Below, piece by piece: positions 49,011-58,671 of a stretch of 64,000 nucleotides of DNA. How positions within the stretch are numbered: the stretch's first letter is position 1; each line of letters opens with the position of its first letter. The stretch is taken from NCBI RefSeq assembly GCF_014642635.1, contig NZ_BMIQ01000001.1, positions 62,001 through 126,000 of the forward strand, read 5' to 3'. Under the pieces are notes generated by a model. The model did not search any database and was not told where the DNA came from. It saw only the letters and a list, made by a program, of their open reading frames with translations. The translations under genes were made by a program, and so were the position numbers. This stretch comes from Aureimonas endophytica (GTDB lineage Bacteria; Pseudomonadota; Alphaproteobacteria; Rhizobiales; Rhizobiaceae).

Positions 49011-49631
49011 ATGGGATTCGAGATCGCGGCGACGGATGCGCTGATCGTCGTCGACATGCAGAACGACTTCTGTCCGGGCGGGGCGCTGGCGGTGCCCGGC
49101 GGCGATGCGCTGATTTCGCCCATCAACGCGATGATGGCCCGCTTCCCGATCGTCGTCGCGACTCAGGACTGGCATCCCGCCAGCCATGCCTCCTTTGCCT
49201 CCGCCCATGGGCGCGCGCCCTTCGACACGATCGAGCTCGCCTATGGCACTCAGGTGCTCTGGCCGGACCACTGCGTCCAGAGGACGCAGGGGGCGGAGTT
49301 CCATCCGGCGCTCGACACGGACCGTTTCCAGATGGTGGTGCGCAAGGGCTTCCATCCCGGCGTCGACAGCTATTCGGGCTTCGTTGAGGCCGATCGAAGC
49401 ACCGTCACCGGGCTTTCGAGCTACCTCCGCGAGCGCGGCGCGAAGCGTCTCTATCTCGTTGGTCTGGCGCTCGATTTCTGCGTCGCCTGGACGGCCTTCG
49501 ACGCGCGCGCCGCCGGTTTCGAGGTGGTGGTGGTCGAGAACGCCTGCCGCGCCATCGATCTCGGCGGGTCGCTGGACGTGGCCTTCGCCGAATTCGAGAG
49601 GCTCGGCATCTCGCGGCGCGACTGGCCTTGA
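49011..49631 (+). CDS. pncA: Nicotinamidase
   Basis: Converts nicotinamide to nicotinate for NAD recycling. The 206-residue protein has the triad Asp15 (VVDMQNDFCPGG), Lys112 (VVRKGFHPGVDSYSGF) and Cys157 (GLALDFCVAWTA), and the metal ligands Asp53, His55 and His87 (TQDWHPASH, PDHC). ATG 49011 is used; ATG 48999 would add four residues. Confidence 0.95.
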   Translation: MGFEIAATDALIVVDMQNDFCPGGALAVPGGDALISPINAMMARFPIVVATQDWHPASHASFASAHGRAPFDTIELAYGTQVLWPDHCVQRTQGAEFHPALDTDRFQMVVRKGFHPGVDSYSGFVEADRSTVTGLSSYLRERGAKRLYLVGLALDFCVAWTAFDARAAGFEVVVVENACRAIDLGGSLDVAFAEFERLGISRRDWP

Positions 49632-49802
49632 AATGCCGGCGGCGAGGCCGAGCTTCTCATTGACGGGGAGGGGAAGTTCGGCCACCCTTCCATCCTGAGG
49701 TTGTGGGAGGCCTCGTGAAGCGCGAACGGGAGTCGCGCCGTCGCCCGCCACTTCGAGACGACATGGCAGCAGAGCCGGCCGAGCACATCTGGGAGGATGT
49801 CC

Positions 49803-51068
49803 GTGGTATTCAAAGGTTTGACGCTTCTCCTGACCGGAGCCGCGAGTCTTCTGGCGGTCGGCATCGCCTCGGCCGACGAGGTGGCCGTCGCCTCCGGCTC
49901 GAACGGCACGGATATTCAGGAGCTCACGGAAGCCGGCAAGCGCTTCACCGAGAAGACCGGCCATACGATCAAGATCGTGACGCTGCCGGCCTCCACCACC
50001 GACCAGTTCGGCCAGTACCGCCTTTGGCTCGCCGCCGGCAATTCGGATATCGACGTCTATCGCACCGACGTCATCTGGGCGCCGCAGCTCGCCGACTACT
50101 TCCTCGACCTGAAGCCGCTCGTCGGCGACGAGGTCGGCAAGCACATCCCGGCGGTGATCGAGAGCCAGACCGTAAACGGCAAGCTCGTCGCCATGCCGAC
50201 CTTCGCCGATGCGCCGGCGCTCTATTATCGCAAGGACCTTCTGGAGAAATACGGCAAGCAGCCGCCGAAGACCTGGGCGGAGCTGGCCGCGACCGCCAAG
50301 GAGATCCAGGACAAGGAACGGGCCGCCGGCCAGGGCCAGCTCTGGGGTTTCGTGTTCCAGGGCGCGCCCTATGAGGGCCTGACCTGCGACGGGCTCGAAT
50401 GGGTGGCCTCCTCCGGCGGCGGTCGCATCGTCGAGACGGACGGCACGATCTCGATCAACAATCCGAAGGCGGCGGCCGCGCTGGAGACGGCGAAGAGCTG
50501 GGTGAACACGATCGCGCCGCCCGGCGTCCTGTCCTACAAGGAGGAGGAGGCGCGCGGCGTCTGGCAGACGGGCAACGCGGTCTTCATGCGCAACTGGCCC
50601 TATGCCTTCTCGCTCGGCAATGGCGGCGACAGCGCGATCAAGGGCAAGATCGACGTGGTGCCGCTGCCGGCGGGCGAGGGCGGCAGTTCCGCCGCGACGC
50701 TCGGCGGCTGGAACATCGCGATCTCGAAATTCTCCAAGCATCAGGAGGCGGCGGCGGCCTTCGTGAAATTCTGGTCCTCGGCGGAGGAGCAGAAGCTGCG
50801 CGCGATTAACTATTCGCGCCTGCCGACCATTCCGGCGCTCTACGACGATCCCGAGATCAAGGAGAAGCAGCCGCTCGTCGCCCGCTGGCGCGAGGTGTTC
50901 CTCGCCGCCGTGCCGCGCCCCTCGGCGCCGACCAAGGCGAAATATAACGAGGTCTCCAGCGAGTTCTGGACGGCGGTGAACAACACGCTGGCCGGCAACG
51001 GCACGGCGGAAAGCAATCTGAAGCGGCTGGAAGCGAAGCTGAAACGGCTGAAGGGTAGCAGTTGGTAA
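49803..51068 (+). CDS. ABC transporter substrate-binding protein (trehalose/maltose type)
   Basis: Periplasmic receptor of a CUT1-family sugar importer. The 421-residue protein has a signal peptide (GLTLLLTGAASLLAVGIASA-D) and the extracellular binding protein 1 fold: FTEKTGHTIKIVTLPASTTDQFGQYRLWLAAGNSDIDVYRTDVIWAPQLADYF, GKLVAMPTFADAPALYYRKDLLEKYG. The overall pattern resembles ThuE of Sinorhizobium (trehalose, maltose, sucrose). Start: GTG 49803 with GGGAGG six bases upstream; the ATG at 49797 abuts that site and is less likely. First of four genes with an identical GGGAGG-N6 site before the second. Confidence 0.9.
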   Translation: MVFKGLTLLLTGAASLLAVGIASADEVAVASGSNGTDIQELTEAGKRFTEKTGHTIKIVTLPASTTDQFGQYRLWLAAGNSDIDVYRTDVIWAPQLADYFLDLKPLVGDEVGKHIPAVIESQTVNGKLVAMPTFADAPALYYRKDLLEKYGKQPPKTWAELAATAKEIQDKERAAGQGQLWGFVFQGAPYEGLTCDGLEWVASSGGGRIVETDGTISINNPKAAAALETAKSWVNTIAPPGVLSYKEEEARGVWQTGNAVFMRNWPYAFSLGNGGDSAIKGKIDVVPLPAGEGGSSAATLGGWNIAISKFSKHQEAAAAFVKFWSSAEEQKLRAINYSRLPTIPALYDDPEIKEKQPLVARWREVFLAAVPRPSAPTKAKYNEVSSEFWTAVNNTLAGNGTAESNLKRLEAKLKRLKGSSW

Positions 51069-51096
51069 GGCGGTACATCGGGGACGGGAGGCTTCG

Positions 51097-52094
51097 ATGG
51101 CGCTGACATCGGCGGAAGACAGGGCGGGGCGGACGGCCCTCGATGAGAGCGGCATCTATCGGGGCCGCTCGGAACTGCGGTCGCAGCGGATCCGCTCCGC
51201 CTGGCTGTTCCTCGCGCCGATGCTCGTCGTGCTCGCGGCGGCGGCCGGCTGGCCGTTGGTGCGCACGATCTGGTTCTCCTTCACCGATGCCAAGCTCTCG
51301 ACGCTCGGCAGTGCCGGCTTTACCGGCTTCGCGAACTATCTCGAATATGTCGATTACGGCGACGGGACGGGCGAATATTTCGGCCTTCTCGCCGAGCCCG
51401 GCTGGTGGAGCGCCGTCTGGAACACGGTCTACTTCACCCTCGTCTCCGTGGCGCTGGAAACCGTCTTCGGCCTCGTCGTCGCCCTCGTCCTCAATGCCGA
51501 GTTCAGGGGCCGCGCCCTGGTCCGCGCCGCCGTGCTCATCCCCTGGGCGATCCCGACCGTCGTCTCGGCTAAGATGTGGGCCTGGATGATGAACGACCAG
51601 TTCGGCATCCTCAACGACATGCTGATGCGCGTCGGCCTGATCTCGGCGCCGATCGCCTGGACCGCCAATCCCGACACAGCGATGTGGGCGGTGATCATCG
51701 TCGACGTCTGGAAGACGACGCCCTTCATGGCGCTGCTGATCCTCGCCGGCCTCCAGATGGTGCCGGGCGACATCTATGAGGCGGCGAAGATCGACGGCAT
51801 CCATCCGGTGAAGGTCTTCTGGAAGGTGACTTTGCCGCTGATCCGTCCGGCGCTGATGGTCGCCATCATCTTCCGCGCGCTTGATTCCCTACGGGTCTTC
51901 GACCTCATCTACGTGCTGACGCCGGCCAATGACCAGACCAAGACCATGTCGGTCTTCGCCCAGGAAAACCTCTTCCAGTTCGACCAGTTCGCCTATGGCT
52001 CGGCCGCCTCGACCCTGCTCTTCCTGACGATCGCGCTGATCACGATCGCCTATATCAAGCTCGGGCGCGTCGATCTCGGCTCGGAGGGCCGCTG

Positions 52095-52095
<1 letters not shown>
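51097..52095 (+). CDS. Sugar ABC transporter permease (MalF-like)
   Basis: A 332-residue permease with six or more helices and the EAA loop IYEAAKIDGIHPVKVFWKVTLPLIRPAL. A long N-terminal cytoplasmic tail (about 30 residues) is followed by LFLAPMLVVLAAAAGWPLVRTIWFSF. ThuF-like by context. GGGAGG six bases before ATG 51097; shares TGATG with the next permease. Confidence 0.93.
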
Positions 52096-52928
<833 letters not shown>

Positions 52929-52980
52929 CCCGCCGGGCGGGCGATATTCCAAGATCGGTTGTGGAGTGAGGGAAGGCGCG

Positions 52981-54078
52981 ATGGCGGATCTGAAGCTCAC
53001 CAAGGTGAAGAAGTCCTTCGGGGCGGTGGACGTGATCAAGGGTGTCGATCTCGACATCCGCGCCGGCGAGTTCATCGTCTTCGTCGGCCCCTCCGGCTGC
53101 GGCAAGTCGACCCTTCTGCGCCTCATCGCCGGGCTGGAGGAGATCACCGGCGGCACCTTCGCCATCGACGGGCAGGTGGTGAACGGGCTGCCGCCGGCCA
53201 AGCGCGGCATTGCCATGGTGTTCCAGTCCTACGCCCTCTATCCGCATATGACGGTCTACGAGAACATGGCCTTCGGCCTGACGCTCGCCAAATCCGACAA
53301 GGGCGAGATCGACCGCCGCGTCCGCCGTGCGGCCGAGATGCTGCAGCTTACCCAATATCTCGACCGCCTGCCGAAGCAGCTGTCGGGCGGCCAGCGCCAG
53401 CGCGTCGCGATCGGCCGCGCCATCACCCGCGATCCGAAGGTCTTCCTTTTCGACGAGCCGCTGTCCAATCTCGACGCGGCGCTGCGCGTCGCGACGCGGA
53501 TCGAGATCGCCAAGCTGCACGAGACCATGCCGACAACGACCATGATCTATGTGACGCACGATCAGGTGGAGGCGATGACGCTCGCCGACCGCATCGTCGT
53601 CCTGAATGGCGGCCGCGTCGAGCAGGTCGGCTCGCCGATGGAACTCTACCACCATCCCGACAATCTCTTCGTCGCGGGCTTCATCGGCTCGCCGGCGATG
53701 AATTTCGTCGAGGCGCGGATCGGCGAGGGTGGCGGGCTGGAACTGCCGAGCGGCGCCCGACTGGCGACGGCGGTGGAAATTCCCGCCGGCGCGCGCGGCG
53801 GCAAGGCGACGCTCGGCGTGCGGCCGGAGGATCTGACGCTTTCGAACGGCGCGCCGCTCTTCTCCGGCACGGTCGAACTCGTCGAGAAGCTCGGCGAGGT
53901 GACGCTCGTCTATGTCGATGTCGGCGGCAAGGAGCCGATCGTCGCCAAGCTCGACGGCGAAAGCCCGGTCCGGCGCGGCGAGACGGTATCGCTGGCGGCG
54001 GCGCCGGAGGCCCTGCATGTCTTCGGCCCGGACGGACGCGCCTTCCGCCGCACCCGGCCCGACGCGCTGGTGGCGTGA
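52981..54078 (+). CDS. Sugar ABC transporter ATP-binding protein (UgpC/MsmX type)
   Basis: A 365-residue ATPase: Walker [10 protein letters not shown] (36-44), Q-loop [21 protein letters not shown], signature [15 protein letters not shown] (134 on), Walker [17 protein letters not shown], then a C-terminal TOBE/MalK regulatory domain (from about 245). Energises the two permeases above. ATG 52981 rather than the in-frame GTG at 52966. It ends the four-gene importer operon. Confidence 0.95.
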   Translation: MADLKLTKVKKSFGAVDVIKGVDLDIRAGEFIVFVGPSGCGKSTLLRLIAGLEEITGGTFAIDGQVVNGLPPAKRGIAMVFQSYALYPHMTVYENMAFGLTLAKSDKGEIDRRVRRAAEMLQLTQYLDRLPKQLSGGQRQRVAIGRAITRDPKVFLFDEPLSNLDAALRVATRIEIAKLHETMPTTTMIYVTHDQVEAMTLADRIVVLNGGRVEQVGSPMELYHHPDNLFVAGFIGSPAMNFVEARIGEGGGLELPSGARLATAVEIPAGARGGKATLGVRPEDLTLSNGAPLFSGTVELVEKLGEVTLVYVDVGGKEPIVAKLDGESPVRRGETVSLAAAPEALHVFGPDGRAFRRTRPDALVA

Positions 54079-54102
54079 GATCGGCGCGCCGACGGGATCG
54101 GC

Positions 54103-54576
54103 TCAGGCGGGCGAGACTTCGACCGGACCGGTGAGGTCCGGCGCCGACTCCTCGTGGCCGGTCTTCTCCTTCACGCCATAGGCGCGCTTGATCGCCTCGC
54201 GGATCTCCGTCTCGATCGCCTCGCGCTCCTCCTTCGGCAGCGCCTTCAGCGATTCTTCCGTCAGATCGTGCCGATGGAGGATCTGCGCGCGAATGCGCTC
54301 GGCGGGCGACATCTTCGCCCATTTGCCGAATTCCACCACCGCCGTCTCGCCGCTCGCCTTAGCCTTGGTGGCGCGGGACTCGACGTCCATGCCAGCGAGC
54401 GTCCGGGTCAGGGCGCGCGTGGACGAGCCGTCGGAGGAGACGGGCGCCGAAGCCGGAGCCGCCGTCGGCGCGGCGTTCTCGCGCCGCGCTTCGAATACGA
54501 GAGCGGCGGCTTCATCGCCGCCACGATCGCGCGACGTGTCCGGCCGGGGCCGGAACAGGGATTCGCCAACTCGCAT
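54103..54576 (-). CDS. Hypothetical protein with C-terminal SPAERIRAQIL-type helical motif
   Basis: A 157-residue soluble protein. The first 85 residues are disordered-looking (Ala/Ser/Pro/Thr-rich, arginine-rich start RVGESLFRPRPDTSRDRG). Residues 88-140 form two charged helices, KMSPAERIRAQILHRHDLTEESLKALPKEEREAIETEIREAIKRAYG. From memory, this helical block recurs at the ends of many unnamed Rhizobiales proteins; its function is unknown. ATG 54576 is chosen over one 18 bp upstream. Convergent with the ABC ATPase gene, 24 bp away. Confidence 0.7.
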   Translation of the reverse strand: MRVGESLFRPRPDTSRDRGGDEAAALVFEARRENAAPTAAPASAPVSSDGSSTRALTRTLAGMDVESRATKAKASGETAVVEFGKWAKMSPAERIRAQILHRHDLTEESLKALPKEEREAIETEIREAIKRAYGVKEKTGHEESAPDLTGPVEVSPA

Positions 54577-54657
54577 CGCAGCTCTCCAAGCCAAAACCGG
54601 CGACCTTATCGCTCAGTGAACTGTCGCCGATCTTGCGGATGCGCGGGAGGCGGGTGC

Positions 54658-55875
54658 TCAGGCGAAGGCCTGAAGTCCCGTCTGGGCCTTGCCCAGGATC
54701 AGGGCGTGCACGTCATGCGTGCCCTCGTAAGTATTGACCGTCTCGAGGTTCTGGAGGTGGCGCATGACATGATACTCGCCCATGATGCCGTTGCCGCCAT
54801 GCATGTCGCGGGCGGTGCGGGCGATGTCGAGCGCCTTGCCGCAATTGTTGCGCTTGATGAGGCTGATCATTTCCGGCGCGGCCTTGCCCTCGTCGAAGAG
54901 CCGGCCGACGCGGAGCGAGGCCTGGAGCCCGAGCGCGATTTCGGTCTGCATGTCCGCCAGCTTCTTCTGGACGAGCTGCGTCGCGGCGAGGGGGCGATTG
55001 AACTGGCGCCGCTCCAGGACATAGGCGAGCGAGCGCTTCCAGCAGTCCTCCGCCGCGCCCATCACGCCCCAGGAAATTCCGTAGCGCGCCCGGTTGAGGC
55101 AGCCGAACGGCCCCTTGAGGCCCGACACGTTGGGCAGAAGGTTCTCTTCCGGCACCACGACGCCGTCCATCACGATCTCGCCCGTCACCGAGGCGCGCAA
55201 GGAGAGCTTGCCGCCGATCTTCGGAGCGGAGAGGCCCGGCATGCCCTTTTCGAGAATGAAGCCACGGATCTGGCCGTCATGCGCCGCCGACTTCGCCCAG
55301 ACGACGAAGACATCGGCGATCGGCGAGTTGGAGATCCACATCTTGGCGCCATGGAGACGATAGCCGCCCTCGACCTTCTCGGCGCGCGTCTTCATGCCGG
55401 CCGGGTCGGAGCCCGCATCGGGCTCGGTCAGGCCGAAGCAGCCGATCCATTCGCCCTTGGCGAGCTTCGGCAGATATTTGCGGCGCTGCGTCTCGTCGCC
55501 ATAGGCATAGATCGGATACATGACGAGCGAGGACTGGACGCTCATCATCGAGCGGTAGCCGCTATCCACCATCTCGACGGCACGGGCGACGAGACCATAG
55601 GCGACATAGGAGGCGCCGGCGCAGCCGTAGTCCTCCGGCAGCGTGACGCCGAGAAGGCCGAGTTCGCCCATCTCGCGGAATAGTTCCGGTTCCACCGTCT
55701 CGTTCGCATAGGCCTCGACGATGCGCGGCCGCAGCCGTTCCTCGGCGAAGTCGCGGGCGGTCTCGAAGATCAGCCGTTCGTCCTCGGACAGTTCGGCGCC
55801 GAGAAGTAGCGGATCGGCCCAGTCGAAGGCGGCGCGCACCAAGGGCGCGGGGCTGGACGCATGCGCGAGGCTCAT
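54658..55875 (-). CDS. gcdH: Acyl-CoA dehydrogenase, probably glutaryl-CoA dehydrogenase
   Basis: FAD enzyme that converts glutaryl-CoA to crotonyl-CoA in lysine/tryptophan breakdown. The 405-residue protein has the catalytic Glu in [17 protein letters not shown] contacts [16 protein letters not shown] and [16 protein letters not shown], and [13 protein letters not shown] near the C-terminus. GCDH-type features are the start [20 protein letters not shown] and [22 protein letters not shown] 55875 is used; an upstream ATG at 55929 looks non-coding. No electron-transfer flavoprotein gene is nearby. Confidence 0.92.
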   Translation of the reverse strand: MSLAHASSPAPLVRAAFDWADPLLLGAELSEDERLIFETARDFAEERLRPRIVEAYANETVEPELFREMGELGLLGVTLPEDYGCAGASYVAYGLVARAVEMVDSGYRSMMSVQSSLVMYPIYAYGDETQRRKYLPKLAKGEWIGCFGLTEPDAGSDPAGMKTRAEKVEGGYRLHGAKMWISNSPIADVFVVWAKSAAHDGQIRGFILEKGMPGLSAPKIGGKLSLRASVTGEIVMDGVVVPEENLLPNVSGLKGPFGCLNRARYGISWGVMGAAEDCWKRSLAYVLERRQFNRPLAATQLVQKKLADMQTEIALGLQASLRVGRLFDEGKAAPEMISLIKRNNCGKALDIARTARDMHGGNGIMGEYHVMRHLQNLETVNTYEGTHDVHALILGKAQTGLQAFA

Positions 55876-56001
55876 GTCGGAACTCCCTATCGGACGCGGA
55901 CTATAGTGGGGCCGAAAGGCATGGTCCATGCCGGCGGTCGTTCTCGCCTCATGCGTGCGCGCCGCTGGAACTTCGCGTCCGATATGCTATTCTCAAGGTC
56001 G

Positions 56002-56144
56002 AAGGGGGTGAGGCAGCCTCGCCTTCGGCGGGACCGGCATTCGCGCCGGCCCCTTTGGGCTTAGCTCCAGGTCAGTGTCAGGGTGCAACCGAACAGGCTG
56101 ATCCGAAGCGTCACCTTCCGAAGTCTCACATGCCTCACCTCCTT
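56002..56144. repeat. 143-bp element bounded by a 14-bp inverted repeat enclosing a small reading frame
   Basis: AAGGGGGTGAGGCA (56002-56015) is the inverted match of TGCCTCACCTCCTT (56131-56144), 13 of 14 positions. Inside, CTTCGG (56023-56028) can pair with CCGAAG at 56103 or 56118, and 56030-56053 forms a 9-bp hairpin that is continuous only in leftward RNA (one U-G pair). No target-site duplication is visible. It could be a structured RNA or a miniature mobile element. Confidence 0.5.
56061..56129 (-). CDS. Candidate 22-codon small ORF with perfect Shine-Dalgarno
   Basis: GTG at 56129, stop TAA at 56061, product beginning VRLRKVTLRIS and ending FGCTLTLTWS: a basic start followed by alternating polar/hydrophobic residues, like a beta hairpin. 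Five bases upstream lies AAGGAGGTGA (56135-56144), a full match to the 16S anti-SD complement, stronger than any other site in the window. The site is one arm of the enclosing inverted repeat, so translation could be blocked when the RNA folds. It lies between the GH13 gene and gcdH on the same strand. No family is recognised; coding is a hypothesis. Confidence 0.35.
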   Translation of the reverse strand: MRLRKVTLRISLFGCTLTLTWS

Positions 56145-56169
56145 CCTTGCCGCCGAAGCGAAAGGCTCC

Positions 56170-56187
56170 GGCGAAGGAAGCTTCGCC
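56170..56187 (-). terminator. Hairpin after the GH13 gene
   Basis: GGCGAAG, four-base loop, CTTCGCC; a perfect 7-bp stem 17 bp past the stop of the leftward GH13 gene. No U-tract, so termination is uncertain. Confidence 0.4.
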
Positions 56188-56203
56188 TGAACGACGAGCC
56201 TGA

Positions 56204-57850
56204 TCAACCCTTGCGGGTGTCGGTTTCCTGTTCGATCCGCAGCCATTCGAAGCCGTAGGGCGCGAGGCGCAGCAGGCATCGGCCGTCCTCAGCGCGACGC
56301 AATTCGCCGTTCTGACGCAGCAGATCATGCGCCGCCCGGCCTTCGCCGACGCTGGCACCGATATCGATCATGACCGGCCGGTCGGAGAGATTGTGAAGCG
56401 TCAGCACGCTGCCGCCACGCCATTCGGACAGGAGCGCCAGGGTCGCCGGGTCCTCGGTCTCGACCACCTCGGCCTCCGCCCAGCCGATCTCGCGGCAGGA
56501 GCGTCGGATGCGGATCAGCCGCTGGATGGTCGAGAAGAGCGAGTTCGGATCGGTGCGCTGCGCCTCGGCATTGACGAAGGGATGGGCGAAGGGCCCGTCC
56601 GGGATCGGCGCGCGCACCCATTTCGCCGGCTCCGCCGCCGAGAAGCCGCCATGGCCGCGCGGGTGCCATTGCATGGGAATGCGCACCGGGTCGCGTTCCG
56701 GCAGCGCCATGTTCTCGCCCATGCCGATCTCGTCGCCATACCAGATCACCGGCGTGCCGGGCAGGGCGAGCATCAGGCTGAAGGCCATGGCAATCCGCCG
56801 CTCGTCGCCGCCGAGCATCGGCGCGAGGCGCCGGCGCAGGCCGCGATCGTAGAGCTGCATCGCCTTGTCGGGGCCGAAGGCGGCGAAGACCTCCGCCTTC
56901 TCATCCGGCGCCAGTCGGCCGAGATCGATCTCGTCGTGATTGCGCAGGAAGGTGGCCCATTGACCGACCATCGGAAGTTCGGGGAGAGCCTTCAGGAAGT
57001 CCCGCACGGGCGTCGCGTCTTCGCGGGCGAAGGCGAGGAAGAGCTTCTGGTTCAGCGGAAAGTTGAAGATCACATGCAGGCGGTCGCCGCTGCCGAAATA
57101 GTCGGCGGCCTCTTCCATGGTGATATTGGCCTCGGCGAGCAGCATCGCCTCCGCCTCGCGCCAGGACAGGAAATGCTGGAGCTCGGCCAGATAGGCATGC
57201 GGATCCGCGCCGTGGATCTTTTTCAGATCCTCCAGGATGAAGGGCGCGGCGTCGATGCGGAAGCCGGAGACGCCGAGTGCCAGCCAGAAGCCCATGATGC
57301 GCTGAATCTCCTCGCGCACCGCCGGATTGGCGATGTTGAGATCCGGCTGGTGGTCGTAGAAGCGGTGGAAGTAATATTCCTGGCGCTTGCGGTCATAGGT
57401 CCAGGTGGTCTTCTGGACACCCGGGAACACCATGCCCTTGTCGGCATCGGCCGGCTTCTCCTTCGACCAGACATACCAGTCGCCATAGCGCCCGGTCGGA
57501 TCGGCCCGGCTCGCCTGGAACCAGGGATGGTCGATCGAGGAATGGTTGACGACGAGATCGACGATGACGCGCAGCCCGCGATCCTTCGCCGCCTGGATGA
57601 AGTCGACGAACTCGCCGAGCGAGCCGTAGCGGGGATCGACGCCGTAATAGTCGGCGATGTCGTAGCCGTTGTCGCAATTGGGCGAAGGGTAGAAGGGCAG
57701 GACCCAGATGCATGTCGCGCCGAGCGCCTCGATATGGTCGAGATGGTCGGCGAGGCCCCGGAAGTCGCCGATGCCGTCGCCGTCCGAGTCGAAGAAGGAA
57801 TCGACGTCGAGACAGTAGATGACCGCGTTCTTGTACCAGAGATCGAGCAT
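56204..57850 (-). CDS. GH13 alpha-amylase family enzyme, trehalose synthase-like
   Basis: A 548-residue (beta/alpha)8 glycosidase without a signal peptide, hence cytoplasmic. The start LWYKNAVIYCLDVDSFFDSDGDGIGDFRGLADHLDHIEALGATCIWVLPFYPSP is very like TreS. Catalytic residues: nucleophile Asp200 (GFRIDAAPF), acid/base Glu240 (LLAEAN) and Asp306 (FLRNHDE). A small C-terminal beta domain follows. It may interconvert maltose and trehalose or cleave maltose-type sugars; the nearby trehalose/maltose-type importer supports that range. No maltokinase domain or gene is present, so the TreS-Pep2 route is not evident. Confidence 0.9.
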   Translation of the reverse strand: MLDLWYKNAVIYCLDVDSFFDSDGDGIGDFRGLADHLDHIEALGATCIWVLPFYPSPNCDNGYDIADYYGVDPRYGSLGEFVDFIQAAKDRGLRVIVDLVVNHSSIDHPWFQASRADPTGRYGDWYVWSKEKPADADKGMVFPGVQKTTWTYDRKRQEYYFHRFYDHQPDLNIANPAVREEIQRIMGFWLALGVSGFRIDAAPFILEDLKKIHGADPHAYLAELQHFLSWREAEAMLLAEANITMEEAADYFGSGDRLHVIFNFPLNQKLFLAFAREDATPVRDFLKALPELPMVGQWATFLRNHDEIDLGRLAPDEKAEVFAAFGPDKAMQLYDRGLRRRLAPMLGGDERRIAMAFSLMLALPGTPVIWYGDEIGMGENMALPERDPVRIPMQWHPRGHGGFSAAEPAKWVRAPIPDGPFAHPFVNAEAQRTDPNSLFSTIQRLIRIRRSCREIGWAEAEVVETEDPATLALLSEWRGGSVLTLHNLSDRPVMIDIGASVGEGRAAHDLLRQNGELRRAEDGRCLLRLAPYGFEWLRIEQETDTRKG

Positions 57851-57933
57851 CGTCCGCCCCGCCTGCGCCGCCGATTGCAGGCGGAACTAGCGCGGAGGCG
57901 CGCGGGCGCTATCGCGCCTCGCTCCGTTTCGCG

Positions 57934-58479
57934 TCAGTTCGGCAGGAGGAGAAGGCCGATATAGGCGCCGACGACGACGAGAAGCGAGCGGAAGGCGAGG
58001 ATGACGAGGCGATATTTCGCCTGGCAGATCAGCGCCAGCGTCTCGGTGTTGCGCATCAGGTCGTCGGCGATGAAGGCGTTGTCGCTTTCGCACCAGGCGG
58101 CGCGCAGGCGCTGGCCGGCATCCGGCCAGGCGCCCCAGTAGAAGACGCTGACACCCGGCCGCGAACGCGGTAGCACGACGCAGATCGCGGCGCAGAGCGC
58201 CGTGACCAGCGAGGCGAGCAGCACCAGCGACAGAACGAGGACAGCCGGATCGGCGACCATCAGCTGCTTCAGGTTCACGGCCCGCCGGGTTTCCGCCGAC
58301 CAGACCATCAGGGCGAGCACGAAGGTGAAGATATAGGCCGCCTTCTGATCCGCGACGCGGATCTGGTCGACGAAGCTGCGATTGGCATCGAGCAGGTGCT
58401 GGTGAAACGGATCGGGCATCGAACCGGTCTGCGACAGGGCGGGCGCGACCGCCGTCGAGCCTGAAGAATGGAATCCCAT
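57934..58479 (-). CDS. PycTM/DUF5706-like membrane protein (Pycsar effector family)
   Basis: A 181-residue protein with a cytoplasmic N-terminal helix (FHQHLLDANRSFVDQIRVADQKA), two membrane helices (about 48-61 and 78-104), a loop with SVFYWGAWPD, the segment DDLMRNTETLALICQAKYRLVILAF and a last helix (158-180). This order matches the PF18967-type effector domain of Pycsar anti-phage systems. No cyclase or cyclic-nucleotide sensor gene lies nearby, so a defence role is not supported by context. Start could be 58479 or 58419. It is divergent from the emrA-like gene. Confidence 0.7.
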   Translation of the reverse strand: MGFHSSGSTAVAPALSQTGSMPDPFHQHLLDANRSFVDQIRVADQKAAYIFTFVLALMVWSAETRRAVNLKQLMVADPAVLVLSLVLLASLVTALCAAICVVLPRSRPGVSVFYWGAWPDAGQRLRAAWCESDNAFIADDLMRNTETLALICQAKYRLVILAFRSLLVVVGAYIGLLLLPN

Positions 58480-58671
58480 AGCGCGGCGAAGCGAGACGGG
58501 AAAAGGCGATCGCGTCGCGACTAGCTTGTTTGCGTCCTGCGGGCTTCGGCCGCATGCCGGCGGGTTTCGGGCCGTCCCCCTTCCTGCCCGCGCCGCGCGA
58601 TCTATGTCGCACTGAACTGATGAGTTCGATTTTGGGCCGTGTCTTCGTTGCCGGCCACCGGAAAGACGACG

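Noticed and set aside
48921-51155. A 745-codon upstream extension of the PAP2 frame
   Set aside because: It runs antisense through pncA and the ABC receptor gene and encodes Arg/His-rich sequence; the lipid phosphatase needs only the ATG at 48920.
55993-56358. A 121-codon leftward frame across the inverted-repeat element
   Set aside because: It overlaps the 3' end of the GH13 gene in another frame and has an uncharacteristic Cys/Arg-rich composition; the 22-codon frame with its SD is the better candidate.
57934-58671. Anti-phage defence island built around the PycTM-like gene
   Set aside because: No cyclase, nuclease, integrase or other defence gene is adjacent; the neighbours are metabolic and efflux genes.
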